A DNA stretch of 64,000 nt, from contig CASICK010000002.1 of NCBI GenBank assembly GCA_949373155.1, positions 372,001 through 436,000 on the forward strand, in the 5' to 3' direction. The number at the start of each line of letters is the position of its first letter. The stretch's first letter is position 1. This DNA comes from an uncultured Synechococcus sp. Its GTDB lineage: Bacteria; Cyanobacteriota; Cyanobacteriia; PCC-6307; Cyanobiaceae. Both the position numbers and the translations under genes were made by a program. Positions 50,091 through 57,239 of the stretch are shown one piece after another. The notes under the pieces were generated by a model. That model was not told the DNA's origin and searched no databases. It saw only the letters and a program-made list of their open reading frames with translations.

Positions 50091-50984
50091 GTGCCCTTGC
50101 CCGCTTCTTTACCGTTTGCAAGTCTCCTGCTGGCGGCAGCTAATACGGCAACTCCCACCGTGGTTGCTGCCGATGGAATTCTTTGCGATCTCACGCGCAC
50201 TTTGGTGGGAAATCAAGCAAAAGTAATTTGCTTGATCAAGCCGGGCACAGATCCGCACTCCATGGCATTGCGCCCAGCTGATCGCCAAAATCTTGCGAAA
50301 GCAAAAATTGTGCTCTTGAACGGGTACAACCTCACGCCGGCGTTAAACAAGATCAGAATCCCAGGCACCGTTGTAAAGGTTGGAAATATTGCTGTCCCCA
50401 ACAACCCTGCAAAAGATCCCCATATCTGGCATGACCCAGCGAATGTGATTGCGATGGCTAACACCGTTGCATCGAGATTGAAACCCTTGTTTGAAGCCAA
50501 CGGTGATGCTCAAATTGACCAGCGCCGCGCGAAGGCTGATCGCGTTCTTGCTTCTCTTGGCGTTTGGATCGGTCAACAAGTTGCCACCGTTCCAGAAAAG
50601 CAGCGTGTGGTTGTGACCGGCCACCGTACTTACGATTTTCTGGCGAAGCGTTACGGCGTTCGTGAACTTCCCGTTCTGGATGATTACACCACGGGGGGAA
50701 CATTGCGTCCCTCGAGCTTGTCTGCAATTAGCAAGTCGATCAAAGCTTCTGGAAGTAAGGCCATCTTTCCCGAGTCACTTCCTCCTTCCAAAACGATGCG
50801 ACGGATTAGTCGGAGTAGTGGGGTTCCGATTGCCAAGCAAGTACCTTTTGGTGATGGGCAAGCACCAGGGAAGAGCTTGGTGCAAACGGCAACGAGCAAT
50901 GTTTGCATTTTCGTGAATGCTCAAGGCGGTAGTTGTGATCAGGAATCAGCTTCTCAACTTCAGCAGCGTTGGGCTGCTATTTAA
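50091..50984 (+). CDS. znuA: zinc ABC transporter, substrate-binding protein
   Basis: The 297-residue protein has a short signal sequence (MPLPASLPFASLLLAAANTA), then CDLTRTLVGNQAKVICLIKP, GTDPHSMALRPADRQNLAK with a His ligand, DPHIWHDPANV with two further His, VTGHRTYDFLAKRYG with another His and FPESLPPSKTMRR. These are the ligands of ZnuA-like proteins. It is periplasmic, delivers zinc to ZnuBC, and is preceded by a Zur-type box. The start is a GTG at 50091. Confidence 0.92.
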   Translation: MPLPASLPFASLLLAAANTATPTVVAADGILCDLTRTLVGNQAKVICLIKPGTDPHSMALRPADRQNLAKAKIVLLNGYNLTPALNKIRIPGTVVKVGNIAVPNNPAKDPHIWHDPANVIAMANTVASRLKPLFEANGDAQIDQRRAKADRVLASLGVWIGQQVATVPEKQRVVVTGHRTYDFLAKRYGVRELPVLDDYTTGGTLRPSSLSAISKSIKASGSKAIFPESLPPSKTMRRISRSSGVPIAKQVPFGDGQAPGKSLVQTATSNVCIFVNAQGGSCDQESASQLQQRWAAI

Positions 50985-51022
50985 TAATTCTTTCTATCTT
51001 ATTTTCTAATTTTTTTATTGTC

Positions 51023-52061
51023 ATGAATTTAATCTTTCGTCGAGTGCTTCAAGGTGGTGCTGTTGCTGGACTTTTATTTGGCGGTGATCTAGCTTCTCAA
51101 CCTGTTCGAGCTCATGGAGCACACGGAGGCGGCGGTGGAGAGCAGTTGCAGCCGGGTGAATTTAAACTAAGCCCCGTAATCACCCTTGAGGGGCATGGTG
51201 GTTTTGAGAATAATTTGGAAGACCGTCCCCAGCATTACGCCATTGATGGGATGTTCGGAATGGTTATGCAATGGGGCCTAGAGAATGAAGGGAGCTTTTC
51301 GATCGAGGCTTCCTTTGGTCCTGCATTTGTTTGGGGAGAATCCGAACATTTCTATGGAGCTGTTCATGTTGATGAACACGGCGATCATGATGATCATGAC
51401 GACCACGACGATCACGATGACCACGACGATCATGATGACCACGATGATCCACGACGATCATGATGACCATGACGATCACGATGATCATGCAAGCCATGAC
51501 CATTCAGGTGGAACTAAATGGAAGCGAACAGATATAAAGGGATTTCTACAAGCTCGTTATCAGCCCAATGATCGATTGTCTATATCAGCGAAGTGGATGC
51601 CTTACTTTGAAATTGGTAGTGCAGAATCAAACGTCGGCATGAAAAATGAAGTTGGAGCTACCGTCGTTTATGCCTTTGGTGATGGTGATGTGAACTTCGC
51701 TTTGGGTGATGGACTTGAATCCGTTATTGACGGCATTTTTGTTTCTGTTGAAAATCGAACTGGCTGGGATACTCAAGGCACCTACTTGGGTAATTACACG
51801 GATACTTGGCTTGGTTTCGGCTTTTTTGTTGACCAGCTCAACGTGACTCTTACAGGTGGTCCTCGGTTCTATTCACCTGGTTCATATTCTGGACTCTCTC
51901 AAAGGACAGACTGGGGCGGCGAGATTGGGATGGAATATCCACTTTCAGAAAATGTGGCGTTGTTTGGACACTGGAAGCCCATCTACAGCACCGCGGATGG
52001 AACTGGCTGGGGTAAGGGTTGGAGTCATCATGTGGGAACGGGTGTGACTTTTAGTTTTTAA
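51023..52061 (+). pseudogene. secreted outer-membrane-like protein with Asp-Asp-His repeat, one frameshift
   Basis: The protein has a signal peptide (MNLIFRRVLQGGAVAGLLFG, cleaved near VRA), a Gly-rich start (HGAHGGGGGEQ), a strand-rich part (VITLEGHGGFENN, MFGMVMQWGLENEG), a repeat of Asp-Asp-His about 10-11 times, and a barrel-like C-terminus (NVALFGHWKPIYST) ending with Phe (VTFSF). The first frame stops after the repeat in DDPRRS; the second continues with the repeat. One surplus C near 51449 explains the break, giving about 345 residues. The gene follows znuA by 39 bases. Zinc-binding outer-membrane role is inference. Confidence 0.8.
51370..51500 (+). repeat. tandem GAT-GAC/CAC repeat
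   Basis: A roughly 130-base tract built from GAT/GAC and CAC/CAT codons, coding for Asp-Asp-His units, with small variations in the third base of codons. It contains the frameshift near 51449. Confidence 0.85.
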
Positions 52062-52069
52062 GGGGTTTT

Positions 52070-52105
52070 CTGGCTATAGAGAGTACTAAGGGTCTCGATA
52101 GCCAG
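52070..52105 (+). promoter_or_regulatory. hairpin abutting the start codon of the 2TM-like gene
   Basis: CTGGCTAT (52070-52077) and ATAGCCAG (52098-52105) pair perfectly, extended by GAGA/TCTC after one mismatch; the loop has 10 bases. The right arm ends directly before the ATG at 52106, so it could hide the start or act as a weak terminator without a T-run. Confidence 0.55.
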
Positions 52106-52369
52106 ATGACGATTGACGAAGAATCACGGCGTCATGCCATTAGCCGTCTTAGCCGCAAGAGGGCCTATCTCCATCAAGTGATCAATTACCTCTGGGTGAA
52201 TGGTCTCTTAATTGTGGTGTGGGCTTTATCTGGATTTGGCTTTTTTTGGCCGATCTACCCACTCATGGGTTGGGGGAGCGCTCTCTTGATTCAAGGATGG
52301 AAAATTACTCATCCTCATCGGCACTCATTTAGTGAAGAGGAGATTAATCGAGAGATTGAGAGAATTTGA
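52106..52369 (+). CDS. 2TM-domain membrane protein
   Basis: The 87-residue product has a charged N-terminus (ESRRHAISRLSRKRAYLHQV), two hydrophobic helices (INYLWVNGLLIVVWALSGFG and FFWPIYPLMGWGSALLIQGW) and an acidic tail, as in the 2TM family often attached to histidine kinases or alone. No partner is visible nearby. The start codon directly follows a hairpin. Confidence 0.75.
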   Translation: MTIDEESRRHAISRLSRKRAYLHQVINYLWVNGLLIVVWALSGFGFFWPIYPLMGWGSALLIQGWKITHPHRHSFSEEEINREIERI

Positions 52370-52719
52370 GATTCAGGAGTTTTAAGTGCGTGTTTCATAG
52401 ATGCGCACTTTCGCTGCTCCCTCTTTGATCGGTTTGTTCCAGTGTCTACAAGTATGGGTAGACGCGTGAAGATTTCAACTCGGACCCTAATTCATGCAAA
52501 CATGATGATGGCACGATTGACAAACAAGATGAACAGAACGAGTTCTAAAGGCCATCTCTGGCTTTCTAGAAGGTGAAAAAATTGCTCATCAGCTGATGTG
52601 ATTGCATCTTCTTTATCGTGATAGCAATCTTTTTAGGTGATGAAGTGCTTGGGCATACTTTCTAGTTAGGTCTTTCCGCTTTGCTAGCTATGTTTGAAGG
52701 CTGTTGAAACCCGTTGGAG
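52370..52719. other. intergenic region with a broken short ORF
   Basis: No intact gene. A 54-codon minus-strand frame at 52492-52656 is interrupted by one TAA and is reported separately. Confidence 0.35.
52492..52656 (-). pseudogene. possible small membrane protein with an in-frame stop
   Basis: The frame from the ATG at 52656 (MPKHFIT) has a TAA as eighth codon and then stays open for 46 codons: KDCYHDKEDAITSADEQFFH, then LLESQRWPLELVLFILFVNR, ending in AIIMFA. A soluble start and one helix resemble other tiny genes here. Either a nonsense mutation, a sequence error or chance. Confidence 0.3.
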
Positions 52720-53205
52720 TTATAGCGTTTCGGGTTTTAGCCGAGTTGGTCGATAGGCAATCAAAAATTTCTGTACATTGCCACTTGTTCGCTTAACGGC
52801 TGTGATTAGGTCCTCACCTGTGTTCCAAACCCAGAGCTGATCCTCATAGTGATCTTGTTTGATCGATGTGCTGATTGGTTTGCCATGCCGAGCACTTAAA
52901 CCGGCAAGAACCTCGGTCATGTCATCCATGCTGAATTCGTAGGCCAGTGATTCAAGTCCTCCCTGCTCGTTCATATCTAATGTGAGCTGGGAAACAGGCA
53001 ATTGATCGAGGTGAACATTACGAGCAATCAAGCGTTGCTGGTTAAGGTCTTCTTGTCTGATTGCACCATTGAGGTGGTTGTTGATCTCTGATTGGGGCAT
53101 TCCCCAGGCCAATCCTTCAACACAAGCGATGGATGCTGACGGATTCGTGACGAAGCAGGCCACCAGTGCAATGGCGAAAAGTGCAGAGCGCACAGTTCGA
53201 GTCAT
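52720..53205 (-). CDS. secreted hypothetical protein
   Basis: The 161-residue product has a signal peptide (MTRTVRSALFAIALVACFVT, cleaved after SIA) and a compact mature domain with CVEGLAWGMPQSEINNHLNG and LESLAYEFSMDDMTEVLAGL, then LISTSIK-like strands ending WVWNTGEDLITAVKRTS. It is likely periplasmic. The layout recalls the 'Ig/lipoprotein-like' small domains used to bind ligands, but no family was recognised. Confidence 0.65.
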   Translation of the reverse strand: MTRTVRSALFAIALVACFVTNPSASIACVEGLAWGMPQSEINNHLNGAIRQEDLNQQRLIARNVHLDQLPVSQLTLDMNEQGGLESLAYEFSMDDMTEVLAGLSARHGKPISTSIKQDHYEDQLWVWNTGEDLITAVKRTSGNVQKFLIAYRPTRLKPETL

Positions 53206-53356
53206 GGCTCAGTGCATCAAGGGTTCATCACCATTCTGTTCGATTTTTGGGCCGACTTTACAAAACAAAAATGAAGCTCTATCCCGTTGAGATCTGAAAA
53301 GCTGTTATTTCAGAACAATTGGCTTTGTATTCCCCTTTGTCATATGCAACATCCTT

Positions 53357-53785
53357 TCATTGATTTCTGTTGAAATCGCATACATATTCACTCTCTTGTT
53401 GTACTTGGCTTTTGGGGACTGCCCTATGCCACCGCATCTTGCTTGTAGCCTCTTGCATGCTATCACTATCAATTTTGGTGACATACCAATATTTTACTAA
53501 GATCTTGTCTGTATTGCATTTTATTAGGATGATGTTGTTGTCTGAATTTTTATAGGAAAACTCTTTATCTCCCAGTCTCCGCACTTTTTTGATTGAAGTC
53601 TTGCCGTCTTCTTTTGATGTTCCTACATTGATGGAATCTTGGTTTTTTTGATCGTCTGCAGTTGCAGGGCTTAGTACCGCTAATCCCGCCAGCAGCGCAA
53701 TCATGAGAGCCTGCTTTTTATGGATGAGAATCTTCACTCCATTGAAATCCTTGGTAAATTCTACAGACGATTGCATCCACGCCAC
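53357..53785 (-). CDS. secreted hypothetical protein
   Basis: The roughly 142-residue product contains a signal-like stretch (ALMIALLAGLAVLSPATA) after an N-terminal extension; an internal ATG at 53704 might be the true start. The mature part is small and beta-rich, ILIKCNTDKILVKYWYVTKI, with two Cys. No family was recognised. Confidence 0.6.
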   Translation of the reverse strand: MAWMQSSVEFTKDFNGVKILIHKKQALMIALLAGLAVLSPATADDQKNQDSINVGTSKEDGKTSIKKVRRLGDKEFSYKNSDNNIILIKCNTDKILVKYWYVTKIDSDSMQEATSKMRWHRAVPKSQVQQESEYVCDFNRNQ

Positions 53786-54124
53786 GGCTTCTACTATTTG
53801 TCAGAACTCGTTTGACCAGTTGTAGATCGAACTAGTGCTTCTCTAGAAGCATGTATTCAGAGGCTTTGGATCATTTGTTCTGAATCTAAATTTGTATTGA
53901 TTTTCATCCATTGATGCTCTCCATCTTGCCTAAGTCGTTTGTTTTTGAGTTCGCTGCTCCATGGATCCAGGCCTGGATTCGATTTTTTGTCTGCTACGGC
54001 TTGGTGCTCAATCCATGAGACTCGTTGGCCTCACTGGCTTTTCGTTCGAATAGGATCTATTGAGTTAACTCTTTCACGAAGGAATAATAAGAATTCGTCA
54101 TAAACTTTTATTTGTCGTATTCTC
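53786..54124. other. intergenic region
   Basis: No gene was recognised; AT-rich before the small ORF at 54125. Confidence 0.35.
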
Positions 54125-54265
54125 ATGTCAGATCACAGAGTGAAATTTATGGCAGAAATTCAAAGGCGAATACGTTTTAATACCATCAGCATGAGCGTAC
54201 TGATGATCACAATTGCTGTGGGAGTGATGACAGCTATGTGGATGTATGCAGACTCAATTATTTGA
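54125..54265 (+). CDS. small single-helix membrane protein (46 aa)
   Basis: Read directly from an ATG to a TGA at 54263-54265. MSDHRVKFMAEIQRRIRFNT and ISMSVLMITIAVGVMTAMWM: a basic amphipathic start followed by one Met-rich helix. It lies about 100 bases upstream of the Dabb gene. No family was recognised. Confidence 0.5.
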   Translation: MSDHRVKFMAEIQRRIRFNTISMSVLMITIAVGVMTAMWMYADSII

Positions 54266-54367
54266 TTCCTAAAAACTGCTAGGGAGCTTCAACAGTTGGT
54301 TGGAGGGAGGATAGCTTTCTTTTAAAATTTAAACATTTTATCTCTCTATTTTTGTGTCTGCCAATAG

Positions 54368-54658
54368 ATGATGCGCCACATCTTGCTTTTGCGTTTTTCT
54401 ACAGTGTCCACGGAAGAACAAATCGCTGATATGTTCTCTCACTTTGTTGCCCTTCAATTTAGTATTGATGGAATCCAGTCAATTGATTTCGGTGCTAATA
54501 GCAATCCTGAGGGACTTCATAAGCAATTTACCCATGCTGTTGTGGTAACTTTTTCATCTCAAAAGGCCCGTGATCTATATTTGCCTCATCCTGCTCATCA
54601 AAGTTTTGAGAAGATTCTCTTACCTTTATTGTCTGATTTGATCGTTATTGATATTTGA
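54368..54658 (+). CDS. Dabb (stress-responsive A/B barrel) protein
   Basis: The roughly 96-residue product has the Dabb order: MRHILLLRFSTVSTEEQIAD, FSHFVALQFSIDGIQSIDFG, FTHAVVVTFSSQKARDLYLP and HPAHQSFEKILLPLLSDLIV. Dabb proteins are small dimeric ferredoxin-like barrels linked to stress and, in some cases, to small-molecule cyclisation. ATG codons at 54368 and 54371 are both possible. Monocistronic. Confidence 0.85.
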   Translation: MMRHILLLRFSTVSTEEQIADMFSHFVALQFSIDGIQSIDFGANSNPEGLHKQFTHAVVVTFSSQKARDLYLPHPAHQSFEKILLPLLSDLIVIDI

Positions 54659-54850
54659 TTGTTGTTACCAGAGACTGGTTACTCAAGGAGTATTGTTGTT
54701 GATCATGTGATCATAACGTGTTGCTCGTTTGTTTTTTCTTGTTTGCTGGTTAGTTGTTGAGAAGCCTGAGTGCCTCGTTTGCCGCACATTTTCTGCTATC
54801 ACAGTCATGGATCCTTTTCAGCTGACGTTTGTAACCGTTAATTTGTAGCC

Positions 54851-55363
54851 ATGACTATTTCAGAAGACCGCGTCAAACGTTTGGTGGAGCAGTTGTCTGA
54901 ACCGCTGACTGTGATCGCCGCTGATGTGAGAGGACGCTTGGTATGGGATTTCAATCTTCCAGTCGCTGTTATTGACGCTCGACATGAGCCCCCTGTGCTG
55001 ATGCGATCGTCTGTGGGCAGCTTAGGAAATGTTTTGCGTGTTTCTACCAAAATTGATCATCCCTTAATCCGTCAATTGTTTGATATTTATCCTGATCGTG
55101 GTCCTGATGCTGCTATTGATGAAATGCTCAATGGTAAGGATGGAAAAGAGTTTGCAGATGTTTTTTCTGATTATCAAGAAGAAAAGAAAGTGGGAACCTT
55201 GATGTGGGGTGCTGATGATCTGGCCAGTTTTGTTGTCAAATCTCGGACATGCTTTGAAGACGACGAGTTGGCGATTGCAGCAGTCTTCCCTACAGATTCA
55301 GGTGACAATGGTCATGCACTAGCGACGTTTGGTATTCCATGGAGATATTTCAATTCTCCATGA
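54851..55363 (+). CDS. hypothetical protein (170 aa)
   Basis: The product starts MTISEDRVKRLVEQLSEPLT and continues VIAADVRGRLVWDFNLPVAV, a beta-rich fold, then acidic loops (DRGPDAAIDEMLNGKDGKEF) and LMWGADDLASFVVKSRTCFE. It is soluble. No family was recognised; coding confidence is high from length and codon use. Confidence 0.7.
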   Translation: MTISEDRVKRLVEQLSEPLTVIAADVRGRLVWDFNLPVAVIDARHEPPVLMRSSVGSLGNVLRVSTKIDHPLIRQLFDIYPDRGPDAAIDEMLNGKDGKEFADVFSDYQEEKKVGTLMWGADDLASFVVKSRTCFEDDELAIAAVFPTDSGDNGHALATFGIPWRYFNSP

Positions 55364-55556
55364 CGATTTCAAGTTTCGCTTCCTCATGTTAGATGGTTGA
55401 TTGATTTGATCGACTTTTTCTCTTTAGTCCAGGAGTTTTGATCTTATTTGGTCAGTGGATATTTGTAATAGTGGTTTTTGGAATGGTATTAAATGTTGCT
55501 CTAGTTTTAGTGAGGTGTGGAATCTTAAATCTCTATCTTGTTTCTGTTGAAAAAAG

Positions 55557-55775
55557 TTAGCTTGATTGAATGACAACCACAATGAGCAGTGTGCCAAGTC
55601 CAATGGCCCACCAAATCCATTGTCGACTCCCTTGACGAATTGAATTTTGATGGGTTCGAGTGGTTTGTCCTTGACCGACCGAAGCGCCACAGTTCATACA
55701 GACTAAGCGTCCGCCAAGGGAGCGATCTGCTCTGATAGAGGTTGATCCACAGCGCGGGCAGCTTCGGATGGACAT
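55557..55775 (-). CDS. zinc-ribbon membrane protein (72 aa)
   Basis: The product has SIRSCPRCGSTSIRADRSLG and RLVCMNCGASVGQ, two Cys-x-x-Cys pairs forming a zinc ribbon, then a membrane helix (WIWWAIGLGTLLIVVVIQ). The ribbon would face the cytosol. Proteins of this layout are common but their function is unknown. It stands alone between divergent/convergent neighbours. Confidence 0.75.
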   Translation of the reverse strand: MSIRSCPRCGSTSIRADRSLGGRLVCMNCGASVGQGQTTRTHQNSIRQGSRQWIWWAIGLGTLLIVVVIQSS

Positions 55776-55891
55776 TGACAGGTTTCTCCTGAAATTATGA
55801 TCCCTGCAGGATATGTTTTGTACTTTATAATTATACTGTTTTCAATTGCTGATTCAGCGAATATCGAATGATGATTTTTTGATCATCTTGA

Positions 55892-56074
55892 TTGTTTTAT
55901 GCTGGCATTGTGGTTGCCTATTGTGTCCATGGATCTTGTCTAATCGGTTTTAAAGTTCTTTTCTCCTTTCTTCAATGGTTTTTGCTTTTGTTCCGGGGTG
56001 GTTCCAATGCTTCAGTTACAAATGCTTCTCATGGTCCCAACGATGTCATAGCCTCTCTTGATAAGACCCAATGA
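55892..56074 (+). CDS. possible small membrane protein (60 aa)
   Basis: The frame starts at a TTG, has a hydrophobic first half (AGIVVAYCVHGSCLIGFKVL, then FSFLQWFLLLF) and a polar end. It is three bases upstream of the 62-residue gene, so it might be co-translated, but base composition is ambiguous. Confidence 0.35.
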   Translation: MFYAGIVVAYCVHGSCLIGFKVLFSFLQWFLLLFRGGSNASVTNASHGPNDVIASLDKTQ

Positions 56075-56077
56075 GCC

Positions 56078-56266
56078 ATGAATTTCTCAGCAAAAATTGA
56101 TGCCTTGCAGCTGATGCTGACGGATCTAAGAACGCGAAACGAGCCGATTCGTCATAAAGCAGCATTTCGTGGCTGTCAGCCTGAATTTCAGGCGCTTGTC
56201 ACGAAGTTGATTTATCAATTAGAAACCGAGCTGCTTCATGAGAAGCAGCAGTTTAGAGAGAAGTAA
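56078..56266 (+). CDS. hypothetical helical protein (62 aa)
   Basis: The product MNFSAKIDALQLMLTDLRTR continues NEPIRHKAAFRGCQPEFQAL, VTKLIYQLETELLHEKQQFR, a charged, mostly helical protein. Coding signal is good. Not recognised. A short palindrome (56284-56298) follows before the convergent PPC-glutaredoxin gene. Confidence 0.65.
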   Translation: MNFSAKIDALQLMLTDLRTRNEPIRHKAAFRGCQPEFQALVTKLIYQLETELLHEKQQFREK

Positions 56267-56283
56267 ATACCAATTTAAGTGAT

Positions 56284-56298
56284 GCCATTTTAAATGGC
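56284..56298. terminator. palindrome between convergent genes
   Basis: GCCATTTTAAATGGC is a perfect 7-1-7 palindrome, so a short stem with an AT loop is possible. It lies 18 bases after one gene and 5 bases after the other. Short T-runs only. Confidence 0.35.
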
Positions 56299-56303
56299 TT
56301 TAC

Positions 56304-56900
56304 TCATTTGAGTGTAAGTAATTCGCCGGAACGCTGTAGTTTTTCAAGGTTATCGAAGCCACCTATCGTTGCTCCATCAACAAAGACCTGTGGAAAGGTA
56401 TTCATCCCACTGCGTTGTTTACACTCTCGAAAGGTAACGTCATTGTCAACAGTGATGACTAGGTGAGGAATGTTATAAGCCTCTAAGATTCTGAGTGCAC
56501 TATCGCACCATGGACATCCAGGAAGTATTGCGATCTCTAAGCGTGTTTTGGTTTTGTTTCGCGCTTCTTGACCTTGTTTGAGAGTTCCCAGGAGTAGATC
56601 TGCCCCTTTCAAGATTAGTGAGCCGCTTTCGAGATGACCGCCCCAAACCTGACATGCCCCATCTGAAAGGCTTAAGTGGAGATGAACTCCGTCTGCATCA
56701 AAGGTTCCATTCAAGGTGATGATCTCTAATTCACCCTCTAAAACTGTTGGTTTTTTACGTCCGGGACATTGAAAAGATGCTTTTGATAAATTCCCAACAA
56801 CCCCTATTAGAAATCCGCTGATCTGTCTTTCTTTTGCTATCTCTGACAGGGATAGTTTTAGATCTTGGCCTGGCTCAAGATGAAGCGTCAGCGTATCCAT
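56304..56900 (-). CDS. PPC (DUF296) domain fused to a glutaredoxin domain
   Basis: The 198-residue protein begins with a PPC/DUF296 domain (LHLEPGQDLKLSLSEIAKER, GFLIGVVGNLSKASFQCPG, HLHLSLSDGACQVWGGHLES, residues 1-110). The C-terminal 75 residues are a glutaredoxin-type thioredoxin fold: AILPGCPWCDSALRILEAY, with Cys129-Pro-Trp-Cys132, the cis-Pro170 in NTFPQVFVDG, and the ending GGFDNLEKLQRSG. PPC domains are trimeric, often binding DNA or metals; the fused Grx could act on glutathionylated or Fe-S partners. The role is unknown. Confidence 0.88.
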   Translation of the reverse strand: MDTLTLHLEPGQDLKLSLSEIAKERQISGFLIGVVGNLSKASFQCPGRKKPTVLEGELEIITLNGTFDADGVHLHLSLSDGACQVWGGHLESGSLILKGADLLLGTLKQGQEARNKTKTRLEIAILPGCPWCDSALRILEAYNIPHLVITVDNDVTFRECKQRSGMNTFPQVFVDGATIGGFDNLEKLQRSGELLTLK

Positions 56901-56973
56901 TCGTTGAGTAGATCTTCCCTTCCTGACTAAAGAGACTAACCGGAGCTAGACCCCTTGTGGTGATACGATATAG

Positions 56974-56996
56974 TAACGGTTCCGTAACGTTAACGT
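56974..56996 (+). promoter_or_regulatory. TAACG repeats and palindrome at the RHH gene start
   Basis: TAACG occurs at 56974-56978, 56985-56989 and 56991-56995, and ACGTTAACGT (56987-56996) is a perfect palindrome ending at the GTG start. This is the layout expected of an autoregulated ribbon-helix-helix gene. Confidence 0.5.
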
Positions 56997-57231
56997 GTCA
57001 TTTCTCGAAAGCCTTCTGCATGAGTTGCAGGATCAGCTCCTTCCTGCAGACTCTGCCACCAGTGCTGGTCAAGTGGCAGAGGCGGCCACGTCTGAGCGGC
57101 TTAACGTGACACTTCCCGCTGGCATCATGAGCCGGCTTAAACAACAGGCGCTGCAGGAAGGCCGCAGCTGCAGCAGCCTTGCAACATTTCTGATTGAAGA
57201 TGGTTTACGACGCCACACTGTCATTCGATAA
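56995..57231 (+). CDS. ribbon-helix-helix (CopG/Arc-like) protein
   Basis: The 78-residue product has an N-terminal helix (SFLESLLHELQDQLLPADSA), a Ala-rich linker and a C-terminal RHH fold: RLNVTLPAGIMSRLKQQALQ, then EGRSCSSLATFLIEDGLRRH. RHH proteins bind DNA as dimers with the N-terminal strand. No toxin partner was recognised nearby. The start is a GTG inside TAACG repeats, so it is likely autoregulated and nearly leaderless. Confidence 0.75.
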   Translation: MSFLESLLHELQDQLLPADSATSAGQVAEAATSERLNVTLPAGIMSRLKQQALQEGRSCSSLATFLIEDGLRRHTVIR

Positions 57232-57239
57232 ATGACTTC

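Noticed and set aside
51370..51500. CRISPR-like array
   Set aside because: The repeat is made of codons for Asp-Asp-His without spacers, within a secreted protein gene.
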